Made by a program: the position numbers and the translations under genes
Notes under the pieces: model-generated
What the model was told of the DNA's origin: nothing
What the model saw: the letters and a program-made list of their open reading frames with translations, nothing else
Databases searched by the model: none
NCBI GenBank assembly: GCA_937876995.1
Contig: CALEFD010000107.1
Coordinates: 1-64,000 of the forward strand
Source: an uncultured Bacteroidales bacterium
Lineage (GTDB): Bacteria; Bacteroidota; Bacteroidia; Bacteroidales; Bacteroidaceae
Length of the DNA stretch: 64,000 bases
Direction of reading: 5' to 3'
In this document: piece by piece, positions 1-9,760 of the stretch
Layout of the letters: the number at the start of each line of letters is the position of its first letter
Position numbering within the stretch: position 1 is the stretch's first letter

Positions 1-416
1 CGATAGCCGAAAACGGTTGCTTTCTGTTCCTGTTCTGCAGTGCGCACAGCTTCGCGCAACATCTTACTCAATCCTGTTCCGTGGAAGATGTTGTCTCCAA
101 GTACCAGACAAGCTGAATCGTTGCCTATAAACTTTTCTCCTATGATGAAGGCTTGTGCCAGACCATCGGGCGATGGCTGTTCTGCGTACTCAAAGTTCAC
201 TCCGTAGTCGCTTCCGTCGCCAAGCAGGCGCTTGAAAGCCGGAAGGTCCTGCGGTGTGGAAATAATCAGGATATCTCTGATACCTGCCAGCATGAGGACA
301 GATATTGGATAATATACCATTGGTTTGTCATAAACCGGAAGTAACTGTTTGCTCACACCTTTGGTGATTGGGTAAAGACGTGTACCTGAACCACCTGCCA
401 GAACTATTCCTTTCAT
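1..416 (-). CDS. rmlA: Glucose-1-phosphate thymidylyltransferase, N-terminal part
   Basis: Makes dTDP-glucose from glucose-1-phosphate and dTTP, the first step towards dTDP-rhamnose and related sugars. About 138 codons are visible; the rest lies beyond the left edge. The translation begins [16 protein letters not shown], the family's nucleotide-binding signature (GGSGTRL), followed by [16 protein letters not shown] and later [11 protein letters not shown] and LGDNIF, all typical of RmlA. The ATG is at 414-416, 11 bases after the preceding glycosyltransferase stop, so it is the last visible gene of the leftward polysaccharide operon. Its presence suggests that a deoxysugar such as rhamnose is made for that glycan. 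Confidence 0.95.
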   Translation of the reverse strand, partial: MKGIVLAGGSGTRLYPITKGVSKQLLPVYDKPMVYYPISVLMLAGIRDILIISTPQDLPAFKRLLGDGSDYGVNFEYAEQPSPDGLAQAFIIGEKFIGNDSACLVLGDNIFHGTGLSKMLREAVRTAEQEQKATVFGY

Positions 417-427
417 AATGGAAAAAT

Positions 428-1528
428 CTATAATTTGATATACTCTACAACACTTTTTACTCTCGATACCCAAGAATTGTTATTTGTAAAATCCTGTATT
501 CTTGATGTATCTTGACATTTGGCTTTAAAACCATTTGATTTTAGTGTTCTATATTGTTCTATAAGACTCTCTGAATCTCTATAATAATATACAAAATCTG
601 AAAAGTATAGTGATTCAGGATACTCAATACTGATAACAGGTTTTCCAGACCATATATATTCATATAACTTAACAGGATTTACAGATAAAATAAGCTGATT
701 AATTGTGAATGGCATAATCAATGCATCACTTTCAACCATTATTCTCCAAATATCTTCATGCTTACAAACACCTTTTATTTGTATCCTGTCATGTTTTGGG
801 ATTTCGCAATCTATAGGACCCCAAAGTTGTAATACTACATTATCGTCAGAATCCAATAATGCAAGAACAGATTTAAAATCAAACCACTTAGCTATAGTTC
901 CTATATACACTAGTGATTTAGTTTTATCATCACTCTCTTTGCGGATTGTATTTGCTATAATATTTCTATTGGGAAATATAGTAGCATTATTTGCAATAAA
1001 TATCTCTTTTTCAATGTTTGTACGTTTTATGATGGTCTCTTTTAGATTGTTTGAAGAACAGATAATATAATCAGCTCTTTCTACCAATTGTTTCTCTATA
1101 TTAGCGGCTCTTTTTACAGCCTTAGGATTATTCACTATATTTGGAAATGACAACTCATCATCCATACAATCAAAAATCACCTTCGCCGATTCCGGTATGA
1201 GTTTACGCAATAGTACGTACTGTTTGATTGATGATATCCAAATGGTGTCATATTGACGTATTCTAATCCGTAGCACAAACAATACTAAGTTTATAACATT
1301 CAGTATTGGAATATGCCTTTTTATTGGATTATAACGCGGAAAGCTTCCATATTTTACTATTTTTAAATCTTTGGGCTCTGGAGTAGATTGTCTGTTTGAT
1401 GCAGATGTCTGTTCTTTTTTCTCTGCAATAGTTAAATCACAATACTTATTTAGCTCTTCTGCTATAAAATGCGGACGTTGTTTTATCCATCCCCAAGATA
1501 CAGGCATAAAATATAGTAACTTACTCAT
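428..1528 (-). CDS. GT-B fold glycosyltransferase (GT4-like)
   Basis: Probably transfers a sugar from a nucleotide donor to the growing surface glycan in the cytoplasm. The chosen start gives 366 residues, beginning [20 protein letters not shown]; the WxxxxQRPH pattern near the N-terminus is seen in TuaH-like glycosyltransferases. The C-terminal half has GTIAKWFDF and the donor-binding stretch [17 protein letters not shown], where the conserved glutamate of GT4-like enzymes sits. A start 60 bases further upstream is open, but the internal ATG makes a 4-base ATGA overlap with the flippase stop, the usual arrangement for translational coupling, so it is preferred. The donor and linkage cannot be told from sequence. 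Confidence 0.85.
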   Translation of the reverse strand: MSKLLYFMPVSWGWIKQRPHFIAEELNKYCDLTIAEKKEQTSASNRQSTPEPKDLKIVKYGSFPRYNPIKRHIPILNVINLVLFVLRIRIRQYDTIWISSIKQYVLLRKLIPESAKVIFDCMDDELSFPNIVNNPKAVKRAANIEKQLVERADYIICSSNNLKETIIKRTNIEKEIFIANNATIFPNRNIIANTIRKESDDKTKSLVYIGTIAKWFDFKSVLALLDSDDNVVLQLWGPIDCEIPKHDRIQIKGVCKHEDIWRIMVESDALIMPFTINQLILSVNPVKLYEYIWSGKPVISIEYPESLYFSDFVYYYRDSESLIEQYRTLKSNGFKAKCQDTSRIQDFTNNNSWVSRVKSVVEYIKL

Positions 1529-2958
1529 CGTTTTTTTCTTATTGTCTCCAAAAGATAACAGAAACTGTCCTCTTTTAATACTGCGCACAAAAGTGTATAT
1601 GTTAAAATGCCTACCAGTATCTGAATGGTTGTAAGAAGGTATATTCCAAGATTAATATTTCCGGCAAAATATACCGCAATTCCCATCACAAGAGATATAA
1701 TAAGAGTAGGTGTTGCGTCTAATATCTGTTCTCTGATTTTATAATCTAACAATTTTACGTTTGGAGCAAGATTGATGAAAATACATATAAAGTTATAAGT
1801 AACCACACCCCATGCTATTGCTTCTACCCCCATTCTTATGGAGACTAATAGAATTAAAACATCAATAACTTTCTTCAGTACCTCCAGTTTTAAAGTTATC
1901 TCACTATAACCTAAAGCTTTAATTGCTTCCCAGTTTGAAATTGTTATAGGTCGGAAGAAGTTTGCTACGCACAATATTTGGATAAATGGTACTACACCCA
2001 ACCAATTGTCTCCAAGCAATATCTGAATCATTGGTTCTGCCAATACTATCATTCCTACCATCATTGGATATATTACAAAGCAAGACATTTTGGTAGATCT
2101 TCTCATCATTGTCTTTACCTTGAGTTTATCGTCTTGATATTCTGAAAATGTAGGTAGTAGGATAGATTGTATCGATGTAAATATGTTACCCATTATAAGA
2201 CCTGGAATTTGGTCTCCTTTCTCATAATATGCTAAATCACTTCGAGAATACTTCTTTCCAATGAGTAATTTTCTAATCTCTAAAAATATCACCGTTATGA
2301 AGTTGGCCATAAAAATCTTCCAACCATAACTAAACAATGTTTTAAAACTTTCTAATGAAAATGTCAGTATGGGTTTCCAATTTATGGTGCAACACATCAC
2401 TGCACTGGTAACAACTATATTTGATACGTTCTGAGCTACCAAAGACCAAACGCCAAATCCTTTGTATGCCATTACCACACCTATAAGTCCCGATATAATT
2501 ACTGCGATAAAGCTACTGTAGAAGAGTTTGTTAAAAAGCATATATTTTGAGACATACGCTCGCTGAATAGAATTAATGGCATAAAAAACTAAATTCAGAC
2601 TTAAAACTCTAATTACATCCGTTAGTATAGGGTCATTAAAAAATAGTGCTATGTGTGGCGCTAATGTAAATAGTATGGTATATAATACAACAGCTACAGC
2701 AAGTGAAAAATATAATATTGTGGAAAAATCTTTGTTATCTACATTCTTCTTTTGTATTAAAGCTGTATTAAATCCACCATCTATGATAACATTACAAATA
2801 TTTATAAATATGGTTACTAATGCTACTGTTCCGTATTGCTCAGGCAAAAGTTTTCTTGCAATCAGTATTGTAACTGCAAAACTTACAAGTTGTGTACCTA
2901 ATCTCTCAAAAAATTTCCAAAAGAGAGATTTTATCACTAAAGATTTGTTTATCTCCAT
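1525..2958 (-). CDS. Polysaccharide flippase (PST family, WzxC-like)
   Basis: An integral inner-membrane protein that probably flips the lipid-linked oligosaccharide to the periplasmic face. The 477-residue protein has about twelve to fourteen hydrophobic stretches and the PST-family N-terminus, including RLGTQLVSFAVTILIARKL and LLPEQYGTVAL, which resembles the WzxC/RfbX group. It lies between a LicD gene (7-base gap) and a glycosyltransferase (4-base overlap) in the same direction, as expected for a Wzx gene in a Wzy-dependent locus. No Wzy polymerase is visible; it may lie beyond the left edge. Confidence 0.9.
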   Translation of the reverse strand: MEINKSLVIKSLFWKFFERLGTQLVSFAVTILIARKLLPEQYGTVALVTIFINICNVIIDGGFNTALIQKKNVDNKDFSTILYFSLAVAVVLYTILFTLAPHIALFFNDPILTDVIRVLSLNLVFYAINSIQRAYVSKYMLFNKLFYSSFIAVIISGLIGVVMAYKGFGVWSLVAQNVSNIVVTSAVMCCTINWKPILTFSLESFKTLFSYGWKIFMANFITVIFLEIRKLLIGKKYSRSDLAYYEKGDQIPGLIMGNIFTSIQSILLPTFSEYQDDKLKVKTMMRRSTKMSCFVIYPMMVGMIVLAEPMIQILLGDNWLGVVPFIQILCVANFFRPITISNWEAIKALGYSEITLKLEVLKKVIDVLILLVSIRMGVEAIAWGVVTYNFICIFINLAPNVKLLDYKIREQILDATPTLIISLVMGIAVYFAGNINLGIYLLTTIQILVGILTYTLLCAVLKEDSFCYLLETIRKKR

Positions 2959-2965
2959 CGCTTAA

Positions 2966-3793
2966 TTAATCAATCCAATATGCCTTGAAATGATGATGTG
3001 GAGTTTGCTCTTCTTTAGGCGGTAACTTCATATAATCGCCATAGAATTTAGATAGATAATAATCGTATCCTGAAATTGATTTAAACGTATATTGTTCAAA
3101 CTGCATATCAATATAGCTCTCAAAATAGGATTTTAAATAATCTCTCTCTTTATAATTAATTACTACTAAATCTATCTTTTCAGAATCTTGAATCTTGTTT
3201 TCTTTAGCAAAATTCATCAGGCTCTTCTGAATTCTTTTGTATCCAACAATATGAGCGACAAAACTATATATGGCACTGAGAATTTTATGTGAAAGCCTAT
3301 TATCTACTGTGGTAGAGTAAGAAACAGCATTAAAACTATTCTTTAAGCGACTTAGGAACTTATACTTAGATACAAATAACCTTTTGTTTTTATGTGGCAC
3401 TGCATCCATAGGAAATATATCGATTTTTACTCCTATATCTAAACCTCTGTGAATGCTGGTATTATTCTCTAAATCTGTTCTTTCCTCTAACTTTGTTCTA
3501 TTATCCCATACATTGGCGTACGGTGCATAGTAATTTAAATCTATTTCCGGAGCACATACCGTTAATTCAGGATATACTCCCAGGAAAGTACTTATAAATT
3601 TATCGTAATCGGGACGTAACATCATTATATCGATATCATCATCCCAAGGTATGTATCCTTTGTGTCTAACTGCTCCTATTAAAGTTCCGTATGCCAGAGA
3701 ATAATTGATATTGTTGTCTATGCAAAATGTGTGTATTTTGTACAATATTTCACACTGTATTGCTTTTAGTTCCTCCAGTTCTATTATTCTCAT
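2966..3793 (-). CDS. LicD-family phosphotransferase
   Basis: LicD proteins transfer a phosphocholine-like or phospho-sugar group from a CDP-activated donor to a glycan. The chosen start (MRIIELEELKAIQ) gives 275 residues. The family core is clear: NYSLAYGTLIGAVRHKGYIPWDDDIDI, with the acidic DDDID cluster at residues 51-55 that coordinates metal in related nucleotidyltransferase folds. An ATG 66 bases further upstream would overlap the preceding gene by 38 bases; LicD proteins usually begin just before the ELxxLQ helix, so the internal ATG is preferred. Its neighbours, a LicC-like cytidylyltransferase domain and a PLP enzyme, suggest that the transferred group is an amino-alcohol phosphate (inference). 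Confidence 0.85.
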   Translation of the reverse strand: MRIIELEELKAIQCEILYKIHTFCIDNNINYSLAYGTLIGAVRHKGYIPWDDDIDIMMLRPDYDKFISTFLGVYPELTVCAPEIDLNYYAPYANVWDNRTKLEERTDLENNTSIHRGLDIGVKIDIFPMDAVPHKNKRLFVSKYKFLSRLKNSFNAVSYSTTVDNRLSHKILSAIYSFVAHIVGYKRIQKSLMNFAKENKIQDSEKIDLVVINYKERDYLKSYFESYIDMQFEQYTFKSISGYDYYLSKFYGDYMKLPPKEEQTPHHHFKAYWID

Positions 3794-3821
3794 TGAGCTA
3801 GTATTATACAGTAGTAATGGA

Positions 3822-4772
3822 CTACACCCAGAACTTTTCTGTTTCTCTAACATATTCAATGTTATTACAGGATTTGCCTTTTAACAATTCATATATCTTG
3901 CCGGCAAAAACTACGTCGTGAAGACCTAATCCAATATTATAACTTAAAATACGTTCTGAATCCGTTTCTCTACCCTTTTTTTTCCCTTCTAACACATCTT
4001 GAATCTCTGCAAACTGCCTAAATTGATTGAAATACTTGAAACCACAAACATGAGCTGTATCGTCTGCAAATACTTTATCAAAAAACAGATCGCAATTCTG
4101 AAAACCACGTGTATGAACGGGAACAACCAAACAACCTTCTCTATATAGTGTGTTATCGTCACATAACAAACCATCGGCATCTGTTATGCAACTAACTATT
4201 ACATCAGACTGAGGAACTAAATCCCTCATATCATCACATATAGTAAAAGTTACATTATTATAATCCTTAAAACGCTCTATAAATTTTTCTGCTTGATCCT
4301 TGTAGCGCAAAAGAGCAACATTGTGTAGTATATCCGGTTCTGTATGCAACAGACATAACATTGTGGCACGAGCGGTGTTACCCAAGCCTACAAAACCATA
4401 TTGTTCTGTATTATTTTTTCTAAATGTTTTTATGGCTAGGGTTGCTACAGCACCTGTTCGCATAGCTGTTATCCAATCTGAATCAAGCATTGCCAGCAGT
4501 TCACCGGTTAAAGAACTATACAACAAAATATCTCCACCCAAAGCCGGAACTGCACCCTTTATGCGATGCACCTCTTTAACTCCAAAATAGTTATATGGAG
4601 AAGGAAGCAGACAAGGCATAGTATTGAAGAAATCATTTCCTCTGGGGTTTACACTTATCTTATGAGGAAGTGTTGCCTTTTCTTTCAATGAAAAGCTCTC
4701 CTTTATCCACTCAACACACTCTGTTGGCGAGATATTCAAGTTTTTTATCTGTTGTTGAGATATTAATTGCAT
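3822..4772 (-). CDS. Ornithine cyclodeaminase / mu-crystallin family protein
   Basis: An NAD(P)-dependent enzyme of the OCD/mu-crystallin family (316 residues). Members include ornithine cyclodeaminase, alanine dehydrogenase, ketimine reductases and opine-type synthases such as SbnB. Visible features are the substrate-binding region FGVKEVHRIKG, the family signature LAMLDSDWITAMRTGAVATLA, and a Rossmann motif in YGFVGLGNTARAT. It overlaps the upstream fusion gene by 10 bases, which implies co-translation. Its role in a polysaccharide operon is uncertain; it may make or reduce an amino-acid-derived precursor used by the neighbouring PLP and LicD proteins. The substrate cannot be assigned from sequence. 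Confidence 0.88.
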   Translation of the reverse strand: MQLISQQQIKNLNISPTECVEWIKESFSLKEKATLPHKISVNPRGNDFFNTMPCLLPSPYNYFGVKEVHRIKGAVPALGGDILLYSSLTGELLAMLDSDWITAMRTGAVATLAIKTFRKNNTEQYGFVGLGNTARATMLCLLHTEPDILHNVALLRYKDQAEKFIERFKDYNNVTFTICDDMRDLVPQSDVIVSCITDADGLLCDDNTLYREGCLVVPVHTRGFQNCDLFFDKVFADDTAHVCGFKYFNQFRQFAEIQDVLEGKKKGRETDSERILSYNIGLGLHDVVFAGKIYELLKGKSCNNIEYVRETEKFWV

Positions 4773-6592
4773 TTATCTAATGTCTTCAAAACATTTACCA
4801 GATAAGCATTGTCTGCTCTGTTTCTAATTGCAATACGAATATAATTTTTGCCGTAAAAAGCACTTTTGGTACCGCAATCTTTAACCAATACATTATACCT
4901 TTTCAGCAGCAAAAATGAGAGTTCTGTGGCAGAATACCTATCTGTCACTTCGCATAGGAAATAATTTGCTTGAGAAGGTATTACGCGCAAAAAGGATATG
5001 TCTTTTAATTCTTCAAAGAACTTGTTACGCTCGCTTATAAGTTTTTCACACGCTGATGTATAGTCGCATGTATATTTTCCAAAGTTCTGCATATAGAATT
5101 CTGCAAATGAATTGATATTCCATATTGCAACTTCTTTTTTCATATTGTCTATCAGTTTCCGGTTTCCCGATGCAAGGACACCCAAACGAAGCCCCGGAAC
5201 TCCATATGATTTACTTATTGATTTCACAACCAACAAATTATCATACTTCTCCAGTATATCATTATGTAGCAAAGAATTGTTTTGGAAATTTTCAGTAAAA
5301 TCCACAAAACTTTCATCTACTATCATTGTCACACCACGCTCTTTAGCCCATTCAATTAGTAACATCAGTTGCGAAAGTGGTATAAAATTACCCGATGGAT
5401 TATCGGGATTTATTATTAACAATGCCGATATTTCTTTATTGGAATAAAAAGCTTTTACATCATCAGCAGTGTATGAGTAATCTGAATTATTTGGAATAAA
5501 CTGAACTATTCTCTCAGCGTTTATTACACGATTAGGATATTCCTGAAATGTAGGGTATATAATCCCAATATTCTCTTTTACATGATTCTCTATGTAACTC
5601 TTAATAAGTTCAGCCGCACCATTACCTACCACAACATAATCTCCATCTATGCCAAAATATTTACCGGCCAACAATGAATTTACATACATTCCTGAAGGAT
5701 ATTCTGAAAGCAATACATCAAAATTTGCTTTTAGTTCATCCTTCATCTTTGGTGTAGGAAAATATGGATTTACCAAGTAGCAAAAATCCTTCAACTGAGG
5801 GAATCTCCAATATCCTCCATATCGTTTATAGTATTTGTTCAGCAACTCTTCATCTGAAGAAAATAATGTCTCTGCGATATCTAAATCTTGAGAATCGTCT
5901 ATTTCATACCATTTCTGATTGGTTATAGGCAGTGCTTTAAGATCTGAACAGTTTATAATTGTGATAATACGCAACACCTGTTCGTAGTATTCATTGTTGC
6001 CCATAGCGGTACAATATGCTTCCAAGAATGGCACATATTGTGTTTTTGAGAACTCTTTACTGAATTTATAGATGTTTACGGTCTTATAGTACAAATGGCT
6101 CTCTGCGTAGTTAAAAGTCTCTTTAGGAATAAAATTCAGGATAGTATTATCTTCAGATATACGTACTACAGTTCCGTTCATCCAGGATTCATACTTTGCC
6201 ACAAGCGCAAGATTTGGGTATGGATCACTTATAATCAAATCCAGCATTGCGTTGTCAAATATCAAATCAGATTCAAGCAGAAGCGTATCATCTTCGGATA
6301 ATTGCTGTTTTGCTAATGCCAAAGAATATATATTATTCGTCTTGTCGTATATTGGGTTATGTATGTATTCAATATTTAGTTTGTCATTATACCTATTGCC
6401 TATATGATCTATAAGTTTTTGTCCCTGATAGCCGACAACAATAACAACACGATTTAAACTTAGTAACGACAATTGTGTTAACATGCGATCTATAAGTTTG
6501 ACTCCATTTACAGAGACCATACACTTGGTATTATCTCTAGTAAGTTCGCCAAGACGTTTACCCATTCCGGCTGCTAAAATTATTGCTTGCAT
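4763..6592 (-). CDS. Nucleotidyltransferase fused to HisC/CobD-like PLP enzyme
   Basis: A two-domain protein of 609 residues from the chosen start MQAIILAAGMGKRLGEL. Residues 1-245 are a sugar-phosphate/choline-phosphate nucleotidyltransferase: glycine-rich loop AAGMGKRL, DNTKCM where LicC has its activating lysine, and LLLESDLIF with a metal-binding Asp near 109. Residues about 265-609 form a fold-type I PLP enzyme of the HisC/CobD branch, with NPDNPSG near 395, VDES at 425-428, the PLP lysine K461 in SISKSYG, and a C-terminal RIAIR. The PLP half could be an aminotransferase or a phospho-amino-acid decarboxylase. With LicD downstream, synthesis of a CDP-amino-alcohol is a reasonable inference. 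First gene of the operon; the start 45 bases upstream adds a poorly conserved tail. Confidence 0.87.
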   Translation of the reverse strand: MQAIILAAGMGKRLGELTRDNTKCMVSVNGVKLIDRMLTQLSLLSLNRVVIVVGYQGQKLIDHIGNRYNDKLNIEYIHNPIYDKTNNIYSLALAKQQLSEDDTLLLESDLIFDNAMLDLIISDPYPNLALVAKYESWMNGTVVRISEDNTILNFIPKETFNYAESHLYYKTVNIYKFSKEFSKTQYVPFLEAYCTAMGNNEYYEQVLRIITIINCSDLKALPITNQKWYEIDDSQDLDIAETLFSSDEELLNKYYKRYGGYWRFPQLKDFCYLVNPYFPTPKMKDELKANFDVLLSEYPSGMYVNSLLAGKYFGIDGDYVVVGNGAAELIKSYIENHVKENIGIIYPTFQEYPNRVINAERIVQFIPNNSDYSYTADDVKAFYSNKEISALLIINPDNPSGNFIPLSQLMLLIEWAKERGVTMIVDESFVDFTENFQNNSLLHNDILEKYDNLLVVKSISKSYGVPGLRLGVLASGNRKLIDNMKKEVAIWNINSFAEFYMQNFGKYTCDYTSACEKLISERNKFFEELKDISFLRVIPSQANYFLCEVTDRYSATELSFLLLKRYNVLVKDCGTKSAFYGKNYIRIAIRNRADNAYLVNVLKTLDKCN

Positions 6593-6692
6593 ACTGCTTT
6601 TGGTAAATTTTGGGCGCGCTTCGCGGCTGGCTGTCACAGAGTTACGACTGCCAGGCTACGCAGTTGGAACGGTTGCCGACATAAAAAAACGC

Positions 6693-6732
6693 CCTTTGCA
6701 ACACTCCACGACTATGCGTATTGTTGCAAAGG
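6693..6732. repeat. 11-bp perfect inverted repeat over the operon promoter
   Basis: CCTTTGCAACA at 6693-6703 is repeated in inverted orientation at 6722-6732, with an 18-base spacer. The right arm includes most of the -7 box of the leftward promoter, so the repeat could be an operator or simply sequence shared by chance. It is much shorter than the invertible capsule promoters known in Bacteroides. Confidence 0.55.
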
Positions 6733-6757
6733 TACGTTAAAAATCCTTATTGACAAA
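6727..6757 (-). promoter_or_regulatory. Promoter of the polysaccharide operon
   Basis: Read on the minus strand, TTTG (6754-6757) is followed after 19 bases by TACCTTTG (6727-6734). This matches the Bacteroidetes primary sigma consensus exactly. The leader to the fusion-gene ATG would be about 125 bases. Confidence 0.75.
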
Positions 6758-6820
6758 ACATTTTACCTAATAAATTGGATGTCAATAATATAAAGTTTTC
6801 AACAAGTAAATTTAAATTAC

Positions 6821-9637
6821 TTATTCACCTTTATTATACATTACAATTTTTATGCCGTTTTTGCCTTTCAGAACAGCAGCTACAGCTTTACGAACATCTT
6901 CTGTTGTAATACTCTCTAAAGTCACTTCGTAACCATCTATAATATTCAGATCTGTAGCAAGATACTCTGACATTGCAGAATTGAAATATCCATTCAGTTG
7001 CAAGTTCTCCTTATGGTTCTTAATCATAAAGTCTTTTACCTTGCGAACATCTTCTTCAGATGGTCCTTCTACAGCAAAGCTTTGTAAGATTTTTTCAATT
7101 TTCTCATTCAATCCCTCATAACGTGATGGATCTGTCTGGTAAACTATCTGCAAAAGGGCACGTTTTTCCGGATTTACACGTATTGCACCACTGGTTGACA
7201 CACCGTATGTACCACCATCTTTTTCACGTATTTCTTCTGTGTAGATAATATCGAGAACCTGCATTGCTATGCTGTAAATAAGTTGCTGTTTCAGATTGTA
7301 TTTGCTCTTATTGTTCTCCATATAAACTACTGTTGCCATAGGCTGCTGCATTTCGCGTTCAAAGACAGAAACAGCTGGTTTATCGTTAAGTTTCAACACT
7401 TTACCCTGCTTCTCTTTACCTTTCTGTGCAGGCAGTGAAGCTATATACTGTTCTACCTTTGGAAGCAGTGAATCTGCACTTATTTTACCTGTGAATACAA
7501 AGCTGAAATCGGCAGCGTTGGCATAACGTTCGCGTGCAATCTCCATTACACGTGCGTAATCTATCTTCTCTACATCTTCTAACTTAAGCTGTGTAGCCAA
7601 TGGATTATTACCGTAAAGTTTAGCCACAAGTGTATCGTTAAAGGCTGTCATTGGGTCTGTTGCAGCATTCTTAAGGAGTGCCGATGTCTTGTTCTGCCAA
7701 GATTTGAATGCATCGTCATCAGTACGCATTGCTGTGAATGACAAGTAGATAAGCTGCATCAGTGTTTCAAAGTCTTTTGGAGTGGCTCTACCGCTCAGCG
7801 ATTCGCTAAAGGTGTTTACAGCCATGCTTACAGTGACTTTTTTACCTGCAAGAACCTTAGTGAGATCTGTGCTGCTAAAATTACCCAGACCACCTACGTT
7901 CATTACTTCTGATGTAACCTTAAGGTTCAGTGCTTCAACTTCGTCATAGAGTGAAAGACCTCCCTTACTGTATGCTGTAAAGAGTATCTGATCTGCATTG
8001 AAATCAGTCTCTTTATGATACACTTTTGCACCGTTTGACAAGGTATATTCTGTATATCCCAGTATTGACTCTTTGCTCTTCACTACGCTGCCTTTTTGTG
8101 GCAATTCGCTAATTAGAGGTTCGTTAGATACTTTATCTACGTATGGTTCTATAGTCTCTTCTTCTACCTTTTTAAGTAGTGTTTCCAGTTCCTTTTCTGT
8201 TGGGTACTGTGCACCTTCTACATCGGGTAACATACAGGCTACTACCAAGTTACTATCGGTCTGTCCCAATGACATTACGTATTGGTTGATTACATCTACT
8301 GTGATGGCAGGAGCCAGCTGCTGTGCTAGTGCATACTCTGTTTCTATACCCGGAATTGGTTCATTATCAATAAAGTGACGTACGTATTCGCTACAGTATG
8401 ATGCGCTGGTAGTCTTTGCACGCTGGTTGTAGGCCGATTCTACTGTTGCCAGATATTCTGCCTTTGCACGTTCGTATTCTGATGCTGTAAAGCCATGACG
8501 CAAGATTCTCAGCATTTCACGATACAGTGTTGTAATAGCTGTATTAAATCCGGCTTCGTTGCTTATCATTATACCTGTGAATGCCCCTTTGGTTTTGGAG
8601 ATAAAGTAATCATCGTCCATAATTGCTGCATCAATAAACGGTGGTTCAGGCAGTTCTGCAAGTTCTGCAAGACGCTGTGCTGCCATTCTGCCTACTACCT
8701 GTTTTGCATACAGTGTTATGTAGTAATTCAGCGAACTCTTCATTTCATCCGGTATATCTTCGTGCTTCATAAAGATGTATGACTGAACGTACTGTTGCTC
8801 TTTATCTTTAGCCATTGCTATGATAGGCTCCTTATTATCAGGAACTTGTACATAGAACCTTTCTGCCGGATTGACAGGTTTTGCTATAGTTGAGAAGATA
8901 CTGATGATTTTCTTTTCCATTTCATCAACATCAAAATCACCTACTACAACTATACCCTGCTGATCAGGACGATACCACTTTTCATAGTAGTCGCGAAGTG
9001 CCTGATATGGGAAGTTCTGAATAGTCTCAATAAGGCCGATAGGAAGACGTTTGCTATATGGATTGCCATCAGGATAAACTTTTGGCAATAACTGTTCGTA
9101 CATACGCTGCGAAGCATCGCGACGGCTACGCCACTCCTCTGTGATTACACCACGCTCTTTGTCTATCTCTTCAGGTAGAAGCAACAATCCGTCTGCCCAA
9201 TCGTGCAGTATCCAAAGACATGAATCTACGGCACCCTCTACTGACAATGGCACGTTGTCAATGTTATACACTGTTTCGTCCAGGCTGGTGTAAGCATTCA
9301 AATCGCCACCAAACTGCACACCGATAGATTCGCAATATTTTACTATGCGATTACCGGGGAATTTTTCTGTTCCGTTAAAGCACATGTGTTCCAGGAAGTG
9401 AGCCAAACCCTCTTGTCCCTCATCTTCTATTATTGAACCTACTTTCTGGGCAATGTAGAAGTTTGCCTGTCCCTTTGGCTCTTCATTGTGACGAATGTAA
9501 TAAGTGAGTCCGTTCTCAAGTTTTCCAACTCGCACCTGTGGGTCGATTGGAATGTTCGGTACCTGCTGTTCCTGTGCAGATACTGTGTTTGCTGCCAGCA
9601 TAAATGCTGCAACAATCAGCATTACGATTTTCTTCAT
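6821..9637 (-). CDS. Secreted M16 family zinc protease
   Basis: A 938-residue insulinase/pitrilysin-family metalloprotease. From the chosen start (MKKIVMLIVAAF) it has a signal peptide ending near VSA-QE at residues 20-22, so it is probably periplasmic or outer-membrane associated. The inverted zinc motif HxxEH is visible as HFLEH at residues 80-84, with the further acidic ligand expected in the GVITEEW stretch downstream. The length fits the double-module (active plus inactive half) architecture. An ATG 51 bases further upstream would add a charged tail ahead of the signal peptide and is rejected. It is a stand-alone gene with an upstream repeat-rich region. The substrate is unknown; peptide degradation in the envelope is typical. 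Confidence 0.92.
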   Translation of the reverse strand: MKKIVMLIVAAFMLAANTVSAQEQQVPNIPIDPQVRVGKLENGLTYYIRHNEEPKGQANFYIAQKVGSIIEDEGQEGLAHFLEHMCFNGTEKFPGNRIVKYCESIGVQFGGDLNAYTSLDETVYNIDNVPLSVEGAVDSCLWILHDWADGLLLLPEEIDKERGVITEEWRSRRDASQRMYEQLLPKVYPDGNPYSKRLPIGLIETIQNFPYQALRDYYEKWYRPDQQGIVVVGDFDVDEMEKKIISIFSTIAKPVNPAERFYVQVPDNKEPIIAMAKDKEQQYVQSYIFMKHEDIPDEMKSSLNYYITLYAKQVVGRMAAQRLAELAELPEPPFIDAAIMDDDYFISKTKGAFTGIMISNEAGFNTAITTLYREMLRILRHGFTASEYERAKAEYLATVESAYNQRAKTTSASYCSEYVRHFIDNEPIPGIETEYALAQQLAPAITVDVINQYVMSLGQTDSNLVVACMLPDVEGAQYPTEKELETLLKKVEEETIEPYVDKVSNEPLISELPQKGSVVKSKESILGYTEYTLSNGAKVYHKETDFNADQILFTAYSKGGLSLYDEVEALNLKVTSEVMNVGGLGNFSSTDLTKVLAGKKVTVSMAVNTFSESLSGRATPKDFETLMQLIYLSFTAMRTDDDAFKSWQNKTSALLKNAATDPMTAFNDTLVAKLYGNNPLATQLKLEDVEKIDYARVMEIARERYANAADFSFVFTGKISADSLLPKVEQYIASLPAQKGKEKQGKVLKLNDKPAVSVFEREMQQPMATVVYMENNKSKYNLKQQLIYSIAMQVLDIIYTEEIREKDGGTYGVSTSGAIRVNPEKRALLQIVYQTDPSRYEGLNEKIEKILQSFAVEGPSEEDVRKVKDFMIKNHKENLQLNGYFNSAMSEYLATDLNIIDGYEVTLESITTEDVRKAVAAVLKGKNGIKIVMYNKGE

Positions 9638-9760
9638 TTTAAGTTTTTCTTTTTTATTATTATTTAATTGGACTATATTTGTTTCCAATCTATTATCTAT
9701 TTCAATTCATTTTCACTCCCCTGTTACCATACAACTACAAGCGTTGTGGGATTTAACATA

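Noticed and set aside
6693..6732. Invertible capsule promoter
   Set aside because: The arms are only 11 bases apart by 18; known invertible promoters in Bacteroides span about 200 bases and no recombinase gene is near.
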